The position numbers were made by a program, and so were the translations under genes. Shown here piece after piece: positions 8,432 through 17,262 of a stretch of DNA of 64,000 nucleotides. The number at the start of each line of letters is the position of its first letter. Within the stretch, counting starts at the first letter, position 1. Source of the DNA: an uncultured Mediterraneibacter sp. (GTDB taxonomy: Bacteria; Bacillota; Clostridia; Lachnospirales; Lachnospiraceae). The notes beneath the pieces are model-generated. The model was not told where the DNA came from and did not search any database. It was given only the letters and a program-made list of their open reading frames with translations. The stretch covers positions 47,128 to 111,127 of the forward strand of contig CALWMN010000009.1 of NCBI GenBank assembly GCA_944381935.1. The letters are read 5' to 3'.

Positions 8432-9829
8432 TTGGCATCAAAACAGAATAAATCGATTAGTATCAGCAAATATAAGGGCAAAAGAGAGATGAACATCGGA
8501 ATTTTTCTGTTTGCCATTGTATTTATTTATCTGGTTGTCACCGTCATTATGTATTTTACCGGCAGGCAGATATCTGTATACGAGGTGCGCGAGGGCAGTA
8601 TTGTAAACGATCATTCTTTTACAGGGTTGATCCTTCGCGAGGAAACTCCCGTGACGGCGGAAGCGGGGGGATATGTCAGCTACTATCAAAATGAGAATAC
8701 CAAAGTAAAAAAAGGCGCAAATATTTATGCGCTTTCTGAACAGGTTTTAAATTCAGATAACGCAGATGCGGAGAATGAGACATCTTCCGGGGCCCTCAAC
8801 CCGGAAGTCCAGTCGGGAATTGTGGTGAATATACAGAATTTTAACCAGAATTTTAATGGGGAAAATTATTCTGCCGTTTATTCCCTTAAAAATGAAGTTA
8901 CCACATCCCTGCAGAATGCGCTCAGTGAGACAAGGACAGACCAGCTTAGTTCGGTCATTGAGTCCAGCGGGCAGAAGGTTGTCTCCTACGGTGCGCAGAA
9001 GGATGGGATTGTCACATACAGTGTTGACGGCTATGAATCTCTTACAAAGGATTCTTTTACAGAATCCGATTTTGACCGCTCCGATTATGAAAGTACAACG
9101 CTGGAAGACCAGATGAAAGTCTCAGCCGGCGATCCTGTCTATAAAATGATTACGAGTGAAAACTGGTCTGTTATTGTCCAGCTCGATGACGACACGGCTA
9201 AAGCCATGATGGAAGAAGAAACCACAAGTGTCCGTGTCAGGATAGACAAGGACAGCGAGACTCTGTGGGCAGGTTTTTCTATGATTGAACGGGGAGGTAA
9301 ATCCTATGGTTGCCTGGATTTCACAGATTCTATGATCCGTTATGCCAATGAGAGGTATTTAAGTGTTGAATTGATTTTGGAGGATGAGAGTGGTCTTAAG
9401 ATCCCAAAGTCTTCCGTTGTGGAGGAAGACTTTTTTGTCATTCCACAGGAGTATCTTACGACAGGCGGGAACAGTTCTTCCCGGGGAGTGATGGTGCGGA
9501 ATGCGGATGGCAGCGCCAGATTTCAGGAAGTTCATATCTATAATACGACGGAAGAAGGGGAAGTCTATGTCAGCAGAGATGATATGGACACCGGTTCAGT
9601 CCTGGCAAAACCGGAATCGGCGGATACCTATACGGTGGAGCAGACAGGATCTCTTTCAGGAGTCTATAATATTAACAGAGGATACGCTGTTTTCCGGAAA
9701 GTGACAATCCTCTGTGAGAGCGATGAGTATTACATCGTCCAGGAGGGCGACAGCTACGGGCTCTCCAATTATGACCATATTGTGCAGGATGGAAACAGTG
9801 TCAACTCAGAAGATGTTGTATTTCAATAG
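8432..9829 (+). CDS. HlyD-like membrane-anchored adaptor protein
   Basis: A 465-residue protein with a basic cytoplasmic N-terminus, one membrane helix (about residues 25-45) and a large extracytoplasmic part. The stretch RQISVYEVREGSIVN followed by FTGLILREETPV and AEAGGYVSYY resembles the barrel-sandwich hybrid (lipoyl-like) domain of HlyD adaptors. The middle is Ser/Asp/Thr-rich and poorly conserved in appearance. No ABC transporter or outer-membrane partner is nearby; instead yggS and sepF follow, so a role as a classical efflux adaptor is doubtful. The start is TTG with GGGAGGTG 10 bases upstream. Confidence 0.7.
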   Translation: MASKQNKSISISKYKGKREMNIGIFLFAIVFIYLVVTVIMYFTGRQISVYEVREGSIVNDHSFTGLILREETPVTAEAGGYVSYYQNENTKVKKGANIYALSEQVLNSDNADAENETSSGALNPEVQSGIVVNIQNFNQNFNGENYSAVYSLKNEVTTSLQNALSETRTDQLSSVIESSGQKVVSYGAQKDGIVTYSVDGYESLTKDSFTESDFDRSDYESTTLEDQMKVSAGDPVYKMITSENWSVIVQLDDDTAKAMMEEETTSVRVRIDKDSETLWAGFSMIERGGKSYGCLDFTDSMIRYANERYLSVELILEDESGLKIPKSSVVEEDFFVIPQEYLTTGGNSSSRGVMVRNADGSARFQEVHIYNTTEEGEVYVSRDDMDTGSVLAKPESADTYTVEQTGSLSGVYNINRGYAVFRKVTILCESDEYYIVQEGDSYGLSNYDHIVQDGNSVNSEDVVFQ

Positions 9830-9863
9830 GAGAATATCAGAGAATAGAACAGGAGGCAGAGTG

Positions 9864-10556
9864 ATGTTGAAAGAACAGTTGGAAGAGGTTGAAAGAAAGA
9901 TACAGGCAGCATGTGACAGGGCAGGCCGCAGCCGTGATGAAGTGACTCTCATCGCAGTGAGCAAAACAAAACCCGTAGAGACCTTAAGAGAAGCATATGA
10001 TCTTGGAGTGCGGGTATTCGGAGAGAATAAAGTGCAGGAACTGACAGAAAAATACGAAGCGCTTCCAGATGATATCCATTGGCATATGATCGGACATCTT
10101 CAGACAAATAAGGTGAAATACATCATCGACAAGGCAGAACTGATACATTCTGTAGATTCGCTGAAACTTGCCGGGATGATTGAAAAAGAGGCCGCAAAGC
10201 ACGATATCATGGCGGATATCCTGGTGGAAGTCAATGTGGCAGAGGAAGAGAGTAAATTCGGGCTCAAAATGAAGGAAGTGATTCCATTTATTGAAGAAAT
10301 CGCCCGTTATCCCCATATAAATGTCAGGGGGCTTATGACAATCGCTCCGTTTGTTGAAAATCCTGAGGACAATCGTCCGATTTTCTCAGATTTACATAAA
10401 TTATCTGTTGACATTAAGGATAAAAACATTGATAATGTTAATGTGAGCATACTTTCTATGGGGATGACCAATGATTATGAGGTTGCGATCGAAGAGGGAG
10501 CGACGATGGTTCGTATCGGAACCGGAATTTTTGGTGCCAGAAACTATGCGGTTTGA
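9864..10556 (+). CDS. yggS: YggS/PLPBP pyridoxal-phosphate homeostasis protein
   Basis: PLP-binding protein of alanine racemase fold type that buffers vitamin B6 and affects amino-acid metabolism; no catalytic reaction is established. The ATG at 9864 has AGGAGG seven bases upstream and gives the expected 230 residues. The PLP lysine lies in LIAVSKTKP, and the family signatures FGENKVQE, WHMIGHLQTNKVK, VNVAEEESKFG and LSMGMTNDYEVAIEEG are present. It precedes sepF, as in many Firmicutes (the ylmE-sepF order of Bacillus). Confidence 0.95.
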   Translation: MLKEQLEEVERKIQAACDRAGRSRDEVTLIAVSKTKPVETLREAYDLGVRVFGENKVQELTEKYEALPDDIHWHMIGHLQTNKVKYIIDKAELIHSVDSLKLAGMIEKEAAKHDIMADILVEVNVAEEESKFGLKMKEVIPFIEEIARYPHINVRGLMTIAPFVENPEDNRPIFSDLHKLSVDIKDKNIDNVNVSILSMGMTNDYEVAIEEGATMVRIGTGIFGARNYAV

Positions 10557-10642
10557 CTATGTTCAATTTGCATGTACTGGAACAGAAAGTATGGGAGAAT
10601 AAAGTTGTGCCGGTGACGTGCACAAGATAGGAGTGTAATAAA

Positions 10643-11182
10643 ATGGGTGTGTTTGATAAATTTCTCGACATCATGAAATTGAATGATGATGATTATGATG
10701 ACGATTTCTATGATGATGACGAGTACTACGAGGACGACTATGAGGAAAAACCCCGTCGTTCACTCTTTGGCAAGAAAAGCAGCAAGGAACAGTCTTACGA
10801 CGATTTTGATATGGAGGAAGAGAAGTCTTTCCAGCCGGCTGCCAGCAATAAGGTGACGCCGATGCGTCAGCCGACGGCAAAAAGAGGCGGCAATATGGAG
10901 GTCTGTGTTGTCAAACCGACCTCGGTGGATGATTCCAGGGAGATTACGGAGACGCTTCTTGCAGGGCGTACTGTAATCCTGAACCTGGAAGGAATGGATC
11001 TTGAAATAGCACAGAGAATTATCGATTTTGTTTCTGGTGCGGCTTACGCTATCAGTGGTAACCTTCAGAAGATCTCAAACTATATTTTCCTTGTCACACC
11101 AACAAATGTTGATATTTCCGGCGATCTTCAGGATCTCCTCGGAGGGTCTATGGAGAATCCCAGTGTGAGAAGCAGATATTAG
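10643..11182 (+). CDS. sepF: Cell division protein SepF
   Basis: FtsZ-interacting protein that bundles FtsZ and tethers it to the membrane. It has 179 residues: a short N-terminal amphipathic helix (MGVFDKFLDIMKL), an acidic Asp/Tyr-rich linker (residues 14-35), a variable linker, and the C-terminal SepF core with EVCVVKPTSVDDSREI and VILNLEGMDLEIAQRIIDF. The 86-base gap from yggS holds no feature I can support apart from a GGAG ribosome site. ylmH follows 10 bases downstream. Confidence 0.95.
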   Translation: MGVFDKFLDIMKLNDDDYDDDFYDDDEYYEDDYEEKPRRSLFGKKSSKEQSYDDFDMEEEKSFQPAASNKVTPMRQPTAKRGGNMEVCVVKPTSVDDSREITETLLAGRTVILNLEGMDLEIAQRIIDFVSGAAYAISGNLQKISNYIFLVTPTNVDISGDLQDLLGGSMENPSVRSRY

Positions 11183-11192
11183 AAATACGGCC

Positions 11193-11990
11193 ATGAAAGA
11201 GAAGTATGAGAAAGAAGAGAAACTTCTGGAGAAACGCCTGATTGAGCTGTCCAGGCTTTCTTATCAGCGGGAAATTATTACATATACAGATTTTCTTAAT
11301 CTGAGTGAACTGAATATTTTACATACCCTGCCAAAAGATTTGTTATATTCCAGATATGTCTCTTTTGGCGGGTATAGTTTGGCAGAGCGTCAGATGGCGG
11401 CATTTATCCCTGATGCTCTTTATTTGCGTTGCGGGAAAGGGGAGTTTTCACCTGCAGAGACCGGATATCCCTTTACGGCCTTGAAAATTCAACCCGTCCA
11501 CGGCAAGTTTGCCGAGGATCTTACACACAGGGATTATCTCGGCGCTGTTTTAAGCCTCGGAATTGATCGGGCAAAGACGGGCGACATCCTCGTGTCGGGG
11601 AAAGAGGCGGTTCTTTTTGTCCACAATGACATGGCAGATTATATCCAGGAAAAGCTTACCCGGGTGCGCCACACTCAGGTTCGTATATCCTCTGTTCGGC
11701 CTGAGGACCTGGAGTATGAGCCGGTCTGCCAGGAGATAAAGGGCACAGTTGCCTCGGTGAGGCTGGATACGCTGCTTCCCCTGGCCTTTTCTTCTTCCCG
11801 CAGCAGGCTTTCTGGCCTTATTGAAGGGGCGAAGGTCTATGTGAACGGACGCCTTATCACAAGCAACGGATATCAGATCAAAGAGGATGATGTAATTTCT
11901 GTGCGCGGAATGGGAAAATTCCGTTATAAAGGCACAGTGTCGCACACAAAGAAAAACAGGTTGTATGTGGTCATACAGAAATATATTTAG
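11193..11990 (+). CDS. ylmH: YlmH-type S4-domain RNA-binding protein
   Basis: A 265-residue protein whose C-terminus carries an S4 RNA-binding domain (LDTLLPLAFSSSRSRLSGLI, then KVYVNGRLI). The N-terminal region matches YlmH proteins, which sit in division gene clusters next to sepF. YlmH homologues have been linked to ribosome rescue and to division; no reaction is known. The gene begins 10 bases after sepF and ends 14 bases before lspA. A divIVA gene, often the next member of this cluster, is missing here. Confidence 0.88.
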   Translation: MKEKYEKEEKLLEKRLIELSRLSYQREIITYTDFLNLSELNILHTLPKDLLYSRYVSFGGYSLAERQMAAFIPDALYLRCGKGEFSPAETGYPFTALKIQPVHGKFAEDLTHRDYLGAVLSLGIDRAKTGDILVSGKEAVLFVHNDMADYIQEKLTRVRHTQVRISSVRPEDLEYEPVCQEIKGTVASVRLDTLLPLAFSSSRSRLSGLIEGAKVYVNGRLITSNGYQIKEDDVISVRGMGKFRYKGTVSHTKKNRLYVVIQKYI

Positions 11991-12004
11991 AGGATGGACG
12001 CAAT

Positions 12005-12535
12005 ATGAATATCAGCAGAACAATAAAAAGCTATCTTTTTGCCCTTCTTGGCTTTGCCATTGCAGTTGCCTTTGACCAGATTTCAAAACTGGCTGCGGTT
12101 ATCTTCCTGAAAGGGAAACCGCCCTTTATTCTCATTGACGGAGTCTTCCAGTTTCTCTATCTGGAGAACCGGGGAGCGGCGTTCGGTATGATGCAGGACA
12201 GGCAGATTATTTTTATTATCGGGGCGGTTCTGATCACTATGATTGTGATACTTTTATATGGGAGGATCCCACAGGAAAGGAAATACCTTCCGCTGCGCAT
12301 CTGTGCGGTGCTGCTTGTCTCGGGCGCTGTCGGCAATCTGATCGACCGAATCCGTCTGAATTATGTGATTGATTTTCTGTATTTTAATCTTATTGATTTT
12401 CCGATCTTTAATGTTGCGGACTGCTATGTTGTGACAGCATGTTTCATGTTCGTTCTCCTGATCTTGTTTTATTATAAGGAAGAGGATGATTTTCATTTTT
12501 TGAATTTCCGCCGCAAGGATGGGAAAGAGGAGTAA
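12005..12535 (+). CDS. lspA: Lipoprotein signal peptidase (signal peptidase II)
   Basis: Aspartyl membrane protease that cleaves the signal peptide of diacylglyceryl-modified prolipoproteins. It has 176 residues, four membrane helices and the conserved boxes FDQISKLAA, LENRGAAFGM, GAVGNLIDRI (first catalytic Asp) and FPIFNVADCYV (second catalytic Asp). The C-terminus is a short charged cytoplasmic tail. A pseudouridine synthase follows, the same lspA-rluD neighbourhood as in many Firmicutes (lspA-ylyB). Confidence 0.95.
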   Translation: MNISRTIKSYLFALLGFAIAVAFDQISKLAAVIFLKGKPPFILIDGVFQFLYLENRGAAFGMMQDRQIIFIIGAVLITMIVILLYGRIPQERKYLPLRICAVLLVSGAVGNLIDRIRLNYVIDFLYFNLIDFPIFNVADCYVVTACFMFVLLILFYYKEEDDFHFLNFRRKDGKEE

Positions 12536-12547
12536 CAGGACGGATGA

Positions 12548-13465
12548 ATGAAAATGGATGAGTTAAAATTAAAAGCAGATGTGTCCGGTGAGCGGATCGA
12601 CCGGTTTCTGGCAGCGAACCTTGACGGAATCTCCCGTTCTTATATCCAGAAGCTTATAAAAGAAGGGCATATCATGGTAGACGAAAATCCGGTTAAATCC
12701 AATTATAAAGTCTCTTCCGGGCAGGAGATTACGGTGATGGTACCTGAGCCGGAACAACTCGATATCACACCGGAAAATATTCCGCTGGATATTCTTTATG
12801 AGGACGAGGATATCCTGGTCGTCAACAAGCCGAAAGGAATGGTCGTACACCCTGCACCCGGTCACTACAGCCATACGCTGGTCAACGCCGTACTCTATCA
12901 TTGCGGCGGCAATCTGTCTGCCATCAACGGTGTGGTACGTCCGGGGATTGTCCATCGTATTGACAAAGATACGACAGGATCTCTTCTGATCTGTAAGAAT
13001 GACCATGCACATCAGGTCCTTGCAGAACAGCTAAAGGAACACTCCATTACCCGGCGGTACCATGCGGTCGTATGCGGGAATTTCAAAGAAGAGAGCGGAA
13101 CAGTGGACGCGCCGATCGGAAGGCATCCGACGGATCGGAAGAAAATGAGTACGCACGCTGCAAACGCCAGGAGGGCTGTGACGCACTACCGGGTTCTGGC
13201 ACGTTTTGGTTCCTACACATATGTGGAGTGTGAACTGGAAACCGGACGGACCCACCAGATCCGTGTACACATGTCCAGTATCGGCCATCCGATACTGGGA
13301 GACACGATATACGGACCGGCAAAGGTACCGTTTCACCTGGAAGGGCAGACGCTCCATGCGAAAGTCTTAGGAATCCGGCATCCCACAACCGGAGAATATA
13401 TGGAGTTTGACGCTCCGTTGCCGAACTATTTTATTCAGCTTCTGGATAGACTTGGGAAACAGTAA
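12548..13465 (+). CDS. rluD: RluD-family pseudouridine synthase (YlyB-like)
   Basis: Isomerises uridine to pseudouridine in 23S rRNA; the exact target cannot be read from sequence. Its 305 residues contain an N-terminal S4 domain (ERIDRFLAANLDGISRSYIQ) and the catalytic domain with the active-site aspartate in VHRIDKDTTGSLL, plus the closing motif ETGRTHQIRVHMSSIGHPI. The start ATG at 12548 has an AGGA nine bases upstream; an ATG at 12554 is an alternative. It closes the operon. Confidence 0.92.
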   Translation: MKMDELKLKADVSGERIDRFLAANLDGISRSYIQKLIKEGHIMVDENPVKSNYKVSSGQEITVMVPEPEQLDITPENIPLDILYEDEDILVVNKPKGMVVHPAPGHYSHTLVNAVLYHCGGNLSAINGVVRPGIVHRIDKDTTGSLLICKNDHAHQVLAEQLKEHSITRRYHAVVCGNFKEESGTVDAPIGRHPTDRKKMSTHAANARRAVTHYRVLARFGSYTYVECELETGRTHQIRVHMSSIGHPILGDTIYGPAKVPFHLEGQTLHAKVLGIRHPTTGEYMEFDAPLPNYFIQLLDRLGKQ

Positions 13466-13473
13466 AAAGGTGA

Positions 13474-13502
13474 TTGTAATATCTGTTTTTTTTCGTTATA
13501 AT
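13474..13502 (+). promoter_or_regulatory. Promoter of the cytidylate-kinase-like gene
   Basis: A -35 TTGTAA at 13474-13479 and a perfect -10 TATAAT at 13497-13502 are 17 bases apart. It leaves an untranslated leader of about 75 bases before the ATG at 13584. Confidence 0.8.
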
Positions 13503-13583
13503 AGTCATATAGGATGTGATTATGCACCTGCTTTTTATGCAAAATCACAATAATTGCTTAACGCAAAGGAGAGTGGACTTATT

Positions 13584-14231
13584 ATGAAAACAAATACGAT
13601 TATTACCATTGCCCGTGAGTACGGAAGTGCAGGAAGAGAGATCGGTTACAAAATCGCGAAAGATTTTGGAATCAAGCTGTATGATAAAGAAATGCTCGCA
13701 CGCGCTGCAAAGGAGAGCGGGATCTGTGAGGAGATATTTGAATCCCATGATGAGAAGCCGACAAACAGTTTCCTCTATTCTCTTGTGATGGATACTTATT
13801 CTATGGGATATAACGGGAACGCATATACGGATATGCCGATCAACCACAAGGTATTTCTTGCCCAGTTTGATGCGATTAAAAAAATCGCAGACGAAGGTCC
13901 ATGTATCCTTGTCGGACGCTGCGCTGACTATGCCCTGGAATCCTATAAAAATGTCGTCTCTGTGTTTATCCATGCAGATCTCGATGCAAGGATCCGCAGA
14001 ATTGCACGCATCTATGATTTGACGGATGCAAAGGCGAAGGACATAATCCTTAAGACAGATAAGCAGCGCTCCAGCTACTATAACTATTACACGAATAAAA
14101 AGTGGTCGGAGGCTGACAGCTACGAGCTGTGCCTGAACAGTGCTCAGCTGGGGGTTGACGGCACAGCGGAATTGATTGAGAAATATGTGATGCTCAAAGA
14201 AAGCATTAAGAGAGAGGATCGGAAAATCTGA
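13584..14231 (+). CDS. Cytidylate kinase-like (Cytidylate_kin2 family) protein
   Basis: A 215-residue protein of the AAA/P-loop kinase fold. The N-terminus TIAREYGSAGREIGYKIAK is the family version of the nucleotide-binding loop; the usual Gly-Lys-Ser/Thr is replaced by Gly-Arg-Glu, so classical P-loop chemistry is uncertain. Later CILVGRCADYAL and a Lys/Arg-rich lid (KDIILKTDKQRSSYYNYYTN) match this family rather than true Cmk. Its substrate is not known. I start at ATG 13584 (AAAGGAGAG about 13 bases upstream). The gene has its own promoter and terminator. Confidence 0.82.
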   Translation: MKTNTIITIAREYGSAGREIGYKIAKDFGIKLYDKEMLARAAKESGICEEIFESHDEKPTNSFLYSLVMDTYSMGYNGNAYTDMPINHKVFLAQFDAIKKIADEGPCILVGRCADYALESYKNVVSVFIHADLDARIRRIARIYDLTDAKAKDIILKTDKQRSSYYNYYTNKKWSEADSYELCLNSAQLGVDGTAELIEKYVMLKESIKREDRKI

Positions 14232-14269
14232 ATCACCGGAATGTGGCTTTTATCGCCGTTGCGGAAAAT

Positions 14270-14311
14270 GCCCCTCTGCATACATCAGCTATGCAGAGGG
14301 GCCTCTTTTTC
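14270..14311 (+). terminator. Intrinsic terminator after the cytidylate-kinase-like gene
   Basis: A perfect 13-bp stem (GCCCCTCTGCATA at 14270-14282 with TATGCAGAGGGGC at 14290-14302) with a 7-base loop is followed by CTCTTTTT. It may also stop transcription from ttcA on the opposite strand, where a short T run follows. Confidence 0.93.
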
Positions 14312-14340
14312 CTCCGGGAGGCAAAGGAGCAAGAGCGGAC

Positions 14341-15075
14341 TTATCGTCTCCTGATGCAGCGCTCAGGCCATCCGGTAAGATTACCGCTTAAAATGGCATG
14401 GAACATTCTTTCCCGTGTCCCGGGATGCTCCCGGTTAAGCTGATGCAGCAATTCTTTTGCGTACTGCCTTTTCGTGTATCCGTCCACTGGGCACTTGCTT
14501 TTTACTACAGGGAGCCTATACTTATTTTTGAACCCGATTACATTCGCCTCATCGACAAACATGAGGGGACGGATCACGGTCAGATCCATGCGGTCTAAAT
14601 AAGTCTTCGGCGAGAAAGAGTGAAACCTGCCCTCAAAAATCAGAGAAAGCAACATGGTTTCTATAATATCGTCTTTGTGGTGTGCATAGGCTACTTTATT
14701 GCAGCCCATTTTCTTTACCTCCTGGTTGAGCGCCCCTTTCCGCATTTTGGCACAGAGCGAGCAGGGATTCGTTTCCCTGCGGATATGGAAAAGGATGTTG
14801 TAGATGTCAGAAGGCACAATGTTGTATGGGACCCCAAGATCCCTGCACAGATCTTGGACAGGAGACAGGTCAAAATCCTCAAACCCCAGATCCACTGTGA
14901 CAGCACTGAGCTCAAATTTCCTGGGATAGAACCGCTTCAGCCCATGAAGGGCATGGAGCAGGGTGAGGCTGTCCTTCCCTCCGGAAATGCCGACCGCAAT
15001 GTGGTCGCCCTCCTGTATCATGTCATATTCATCAACCGCTTTTCTAGTAAAACTTAGTAATCTCTGTAATTCCAT
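14341..15075 (-). CDS. ttcA: TtcA-family tRNA 2-thiolation protein
   Basis: An ATP-dependent PP-loop enzyme expected to put sulfur on a tRNA base through an adenylated intermediate and an iron-sulfur cluster. The PP-loop SGGKDSLTLLHAL lies near residue 30. The Cys pair of PCSLCAKMRKG and a third Cys in KSKCPVDGYT are in the positions of the TtcA cluster ligands. In Firmicutes these homologues are annotated as TtcA-family, and the base modified (C32 in Enterobacteria) has not been shown for all of them. It has 244 residues and is transcribed alone from its own promoter. Confidence 0.85.
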   Translation of the reverse strand: MELQRLLSFTRKAVDEYDMIQEGDHIAVGISGGKDSLTLLHALHGLKRFYPRKFELSAVTVDLGFEDFDLSPVQDLCRDLGVPYNIVPSDIYNILFHIRRETNPCSLCAKMRKGALNQEVKKMGCNKVAYAHHKDDIIETMLLSLIFEGRFHSFSPKTYLDRMDLTVIRPLMFVDEANVIGFKNKYRLPVVKSKCPVDGYTKRQYAKELLHQLNREHPGTRERMFHAILSGNLTGWPERCIRRR

Positions 15076-15151
15076 TTCTGTATATCCCTTTCACTTTTTA
15101 TCCCGACATAGTTTCAGAACGAAACCGGCTTTCAAACAGCACTATTTTAAT

Positions 15152-15180
15152 ATTATACCGGGCAGAATACACAAATACAA
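15152..15180 (-). promoter_or_regulatory. Promoter of ttcA
   Basis: Reading the minus strand, -35 TTGTAT (15180-15175) and a perfect -10 TATAAT (15157-15152) are separated by 17 bases. It leaves a leader of about 70 bases. The rest of the 188-base gap must also hold the promoter of the divergent FUSC gene, but I cannot place it with confidence. Confidence 0.78.
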
Positions 15181-15263
15181 GAAAAAGTATGATAAAATAG
15201 AATTTAGGAAACCTATTGGCGGTCATCCTGATACCGCATAACCGGAAAGGAAACATAAAATAA

Positions 15264-17252
15264 ATGAAGCAGTTCAATTCTTTACATCTGTATGGGAGAG
15301 CAGAGAGCATACGCGACAAATTTCTGGAGGCACTGCCCGTTATCGCTTTTTTCCTTTTGACGTTTTATGCGGTTATCATTATGTTTGGTATGCAGTATAC
15401 AATGGTTGTCTCCCTTGGCACACTTCTTTTCCAGGTCAATTATAAAAAGCAGCACAATTCCCGCAGCCTCCTGGCACTGATTTTACAGCAGCTTTTCCTT
15501 GCCGTGCTGGCATATATTGCAACACTGAATCTTTGCCTCAGTATCGGACTGAATCTGGTTGTACCGTTCTGGCTTATTTTTTCCAAGGCATCTTCCTTCA
15601 ACCAGCTCGGATATTTCTCCAGCCTTATGACCTTTACCTTCCTGCAGTTTATGCATCTTGACGGGAAAGGATTTGCCGCACAGTTTCTGGCAATGGTTTT
15701 TTGCTGTGCAGCCTTTTATATGGCAGTCTTTCTCTGGTCCAGGTTAAGGAAGAAACCGGATACCGAGGGGACGGAGCAGAAGACAATGGAGCTTCTTGGC
15801 TGCATCCTGGAAAAATCGCTCAACGCAGAGAAAATCGATGAGGAGTTATCCCGCCTCTTTGACCTGCAAAGATCACTTTATGCAGAGGCGTATCAGCTGA
15901 AGGGGAAAAAGCATATTGTGACAGCGGAAGGGAAGCTGAAGTACATGTTTGCCCTTCTGGTACAAAGGACGGTTTATATGGTCTCCGGACAGAGCCAGAT
16001 CCTGCTCCCTAAGGATGAGGCAGAGCGAGAGCTGGCCATACAGCTTGCTGCATATATGAAGGAGGCAGGCACAAAAGACTTTATGCATGGAGAATTTGGG
16101 GAGCTGAAAAGAGAAGGGAAAAGGCTTCTGAAAATCTCGGAGAAAGGGAAAAGCGACTTCTGCCGCTCTGTCACTAATTTTTTCAGGATGTATCTGCTGA
16201 TCTTTTTCCAGCAGGGGTTTAAAGAAGAGGATATCGTGGATAAACGGTGGACAGTCCCGATCGACCGGCGTCTGAAAGACCATGTGATTTACCGGCTCAG
16301 GCCGGACACATTTGAAATGCGGTTCGCACTCCGCATGAGCGTTGTTCTGATTGTGGGAATGTCGTTTAATTTTTTCTTCCCGGAAAGCCATTCCTACTGG
16401 TTCGTGATGAACTCTTTTCTATTGTTAAGACCGATGTATGAAGACAGCAATTACCGCATGAAAACGCGGTTCCTCGGAACAGCGGCAGGGTCTTTGATCG
16501 TGACGGCAGTGCTGCCTTTTTGTGGCAGCCTTCCTGCCTATCTCATAATTGCAAGCGTTATGGTTGCCTGTATGTACACCGCTACACCTGGAACAACCAT
16601 ACACGCCCTTTTCGTGACATGCTTTGCCCTGACCATGACAACGATGGCGGTAGGGCACGCCGCAGCGGCAGGGATACTCCGCATGGCTTATGTAATGGCA
16701 TCCGTGCTCTTTGTCCTGGTCATAAACAGATTTTTCTTTCCGACAAGCTTTAAGAGCCAGCTTAAATATAACCTCCAGCTCCTTTTCCATATGCATCACA
16801 TGTATCTGCGTATCCTGGAGAACTCCCTGACAGGTCCGCTTGACTATTGGAGAGTCTGTGACGCACAGCTTCAGTATCACATGGTGCACAGGCAGATCAG
16901 GCAGGAACTTCCCATGGCCGCTAAAGGAGATGAGGACGGATATATGAAGATCCTTTCGATTACCTGGAGAATGGCTTCCGAAGTCCAGCAGATGCTCTTC
17001 CATGTCAGGCACAAGAGGAGAGGAGAGGAAGCCCGTCAGATCCTCAGGCAGTATATTTATTACAATGATTATGTTCTCAATCAGATTCAGGAAATGCTTC
17101 ACCTGAAAAAAGAAAAACGCCTGAAAAATATAGAAGGCATGCGATATCAGAGATACATTGAAGATGAACCGGAACTCTCAACCCTGATGACACAGTACGC
17201 AAGAAACCTCTCCAGGCTCTATATTCTTGTTTTGCGCAGATACCGGATGTGA
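15264..17252 (+). CDS. FUSC-family (aromatic acid exporter/fusaric acid resistance-like) membrane protein
   Basis: A 662-residue protein built of two similar halves: four or five membrane helices (residues 20-160), a long cytoplasmic region (160-345), a second helix cluster (about 350-500) that contains the FUSC-like signature FFFPESHSYWFVMNSFLLLRP, and a charged C-terminal domain rich in Lys, Arg and His. The family exports aromatic or other organic acids in some bacteria, but no substrate can be read here. GGAAAGGAAAC lies upstream of the ATG. It ends 10 bases from the convergent recombinase gene. Confidence 0.8.
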   Translation: MKQFNSLHLYGRAESIRDKFLEALPVIAFFLLTFYAVIIMFGMQYTMVVSLGTLLFQVNYKKQHNSRSLLALILQQLFLAVLAYIATLNLCLSIGLNLVVPFWLIFSKASSFNQLGYFSSLMTFTFLQFMHLDGKGFAAQFLAMVFCCAAFYMAVFLWSRLRKKPDTEGTEQKTMELLGCILEKSLNAEKIDEELSRLFDLQRSLYAEAYQLKGKKHIVTAEGKLKYMFALLVQRTVYMVSGQSQILLPKDEAERELAIQLAAYMKEAGTKDFMHGEFGELKREGKRLLKISEKGKSDFCRSVTNFFRMYLLIFFQQGFKEEDIVDKRWTVPIDRRLKDHVIYRLRPDTFEMRFALRMSVVLIVGMSFNFFFPESHSYWFVMNSFLLLRPMYEDSNYRMKTRFLGTAAGSLIVTAVLPFCGSLPAYLIIASVMVACMYTATPGTTIHALFVTCFALTMTTMAVGHAAAAGILRMAYVMASVLFVLVINRFFFPTSFKSQLKYNLQLLFHMHHMYLRILENSLTGPLDYWRVCDAQLQYHMVHRQIRQELPMAAKGDEDGYMKILSITWRMASEVQQMLFHVRHKRRGEEARQILRQYIYYNDYVLNQIQEMLHLKKEKRLKNIEGMRYQRYIEDEPELSTLMTQYARNLSRLYILVLRRYRM

Positions 17253-17262
17253 GGCGTATTTC

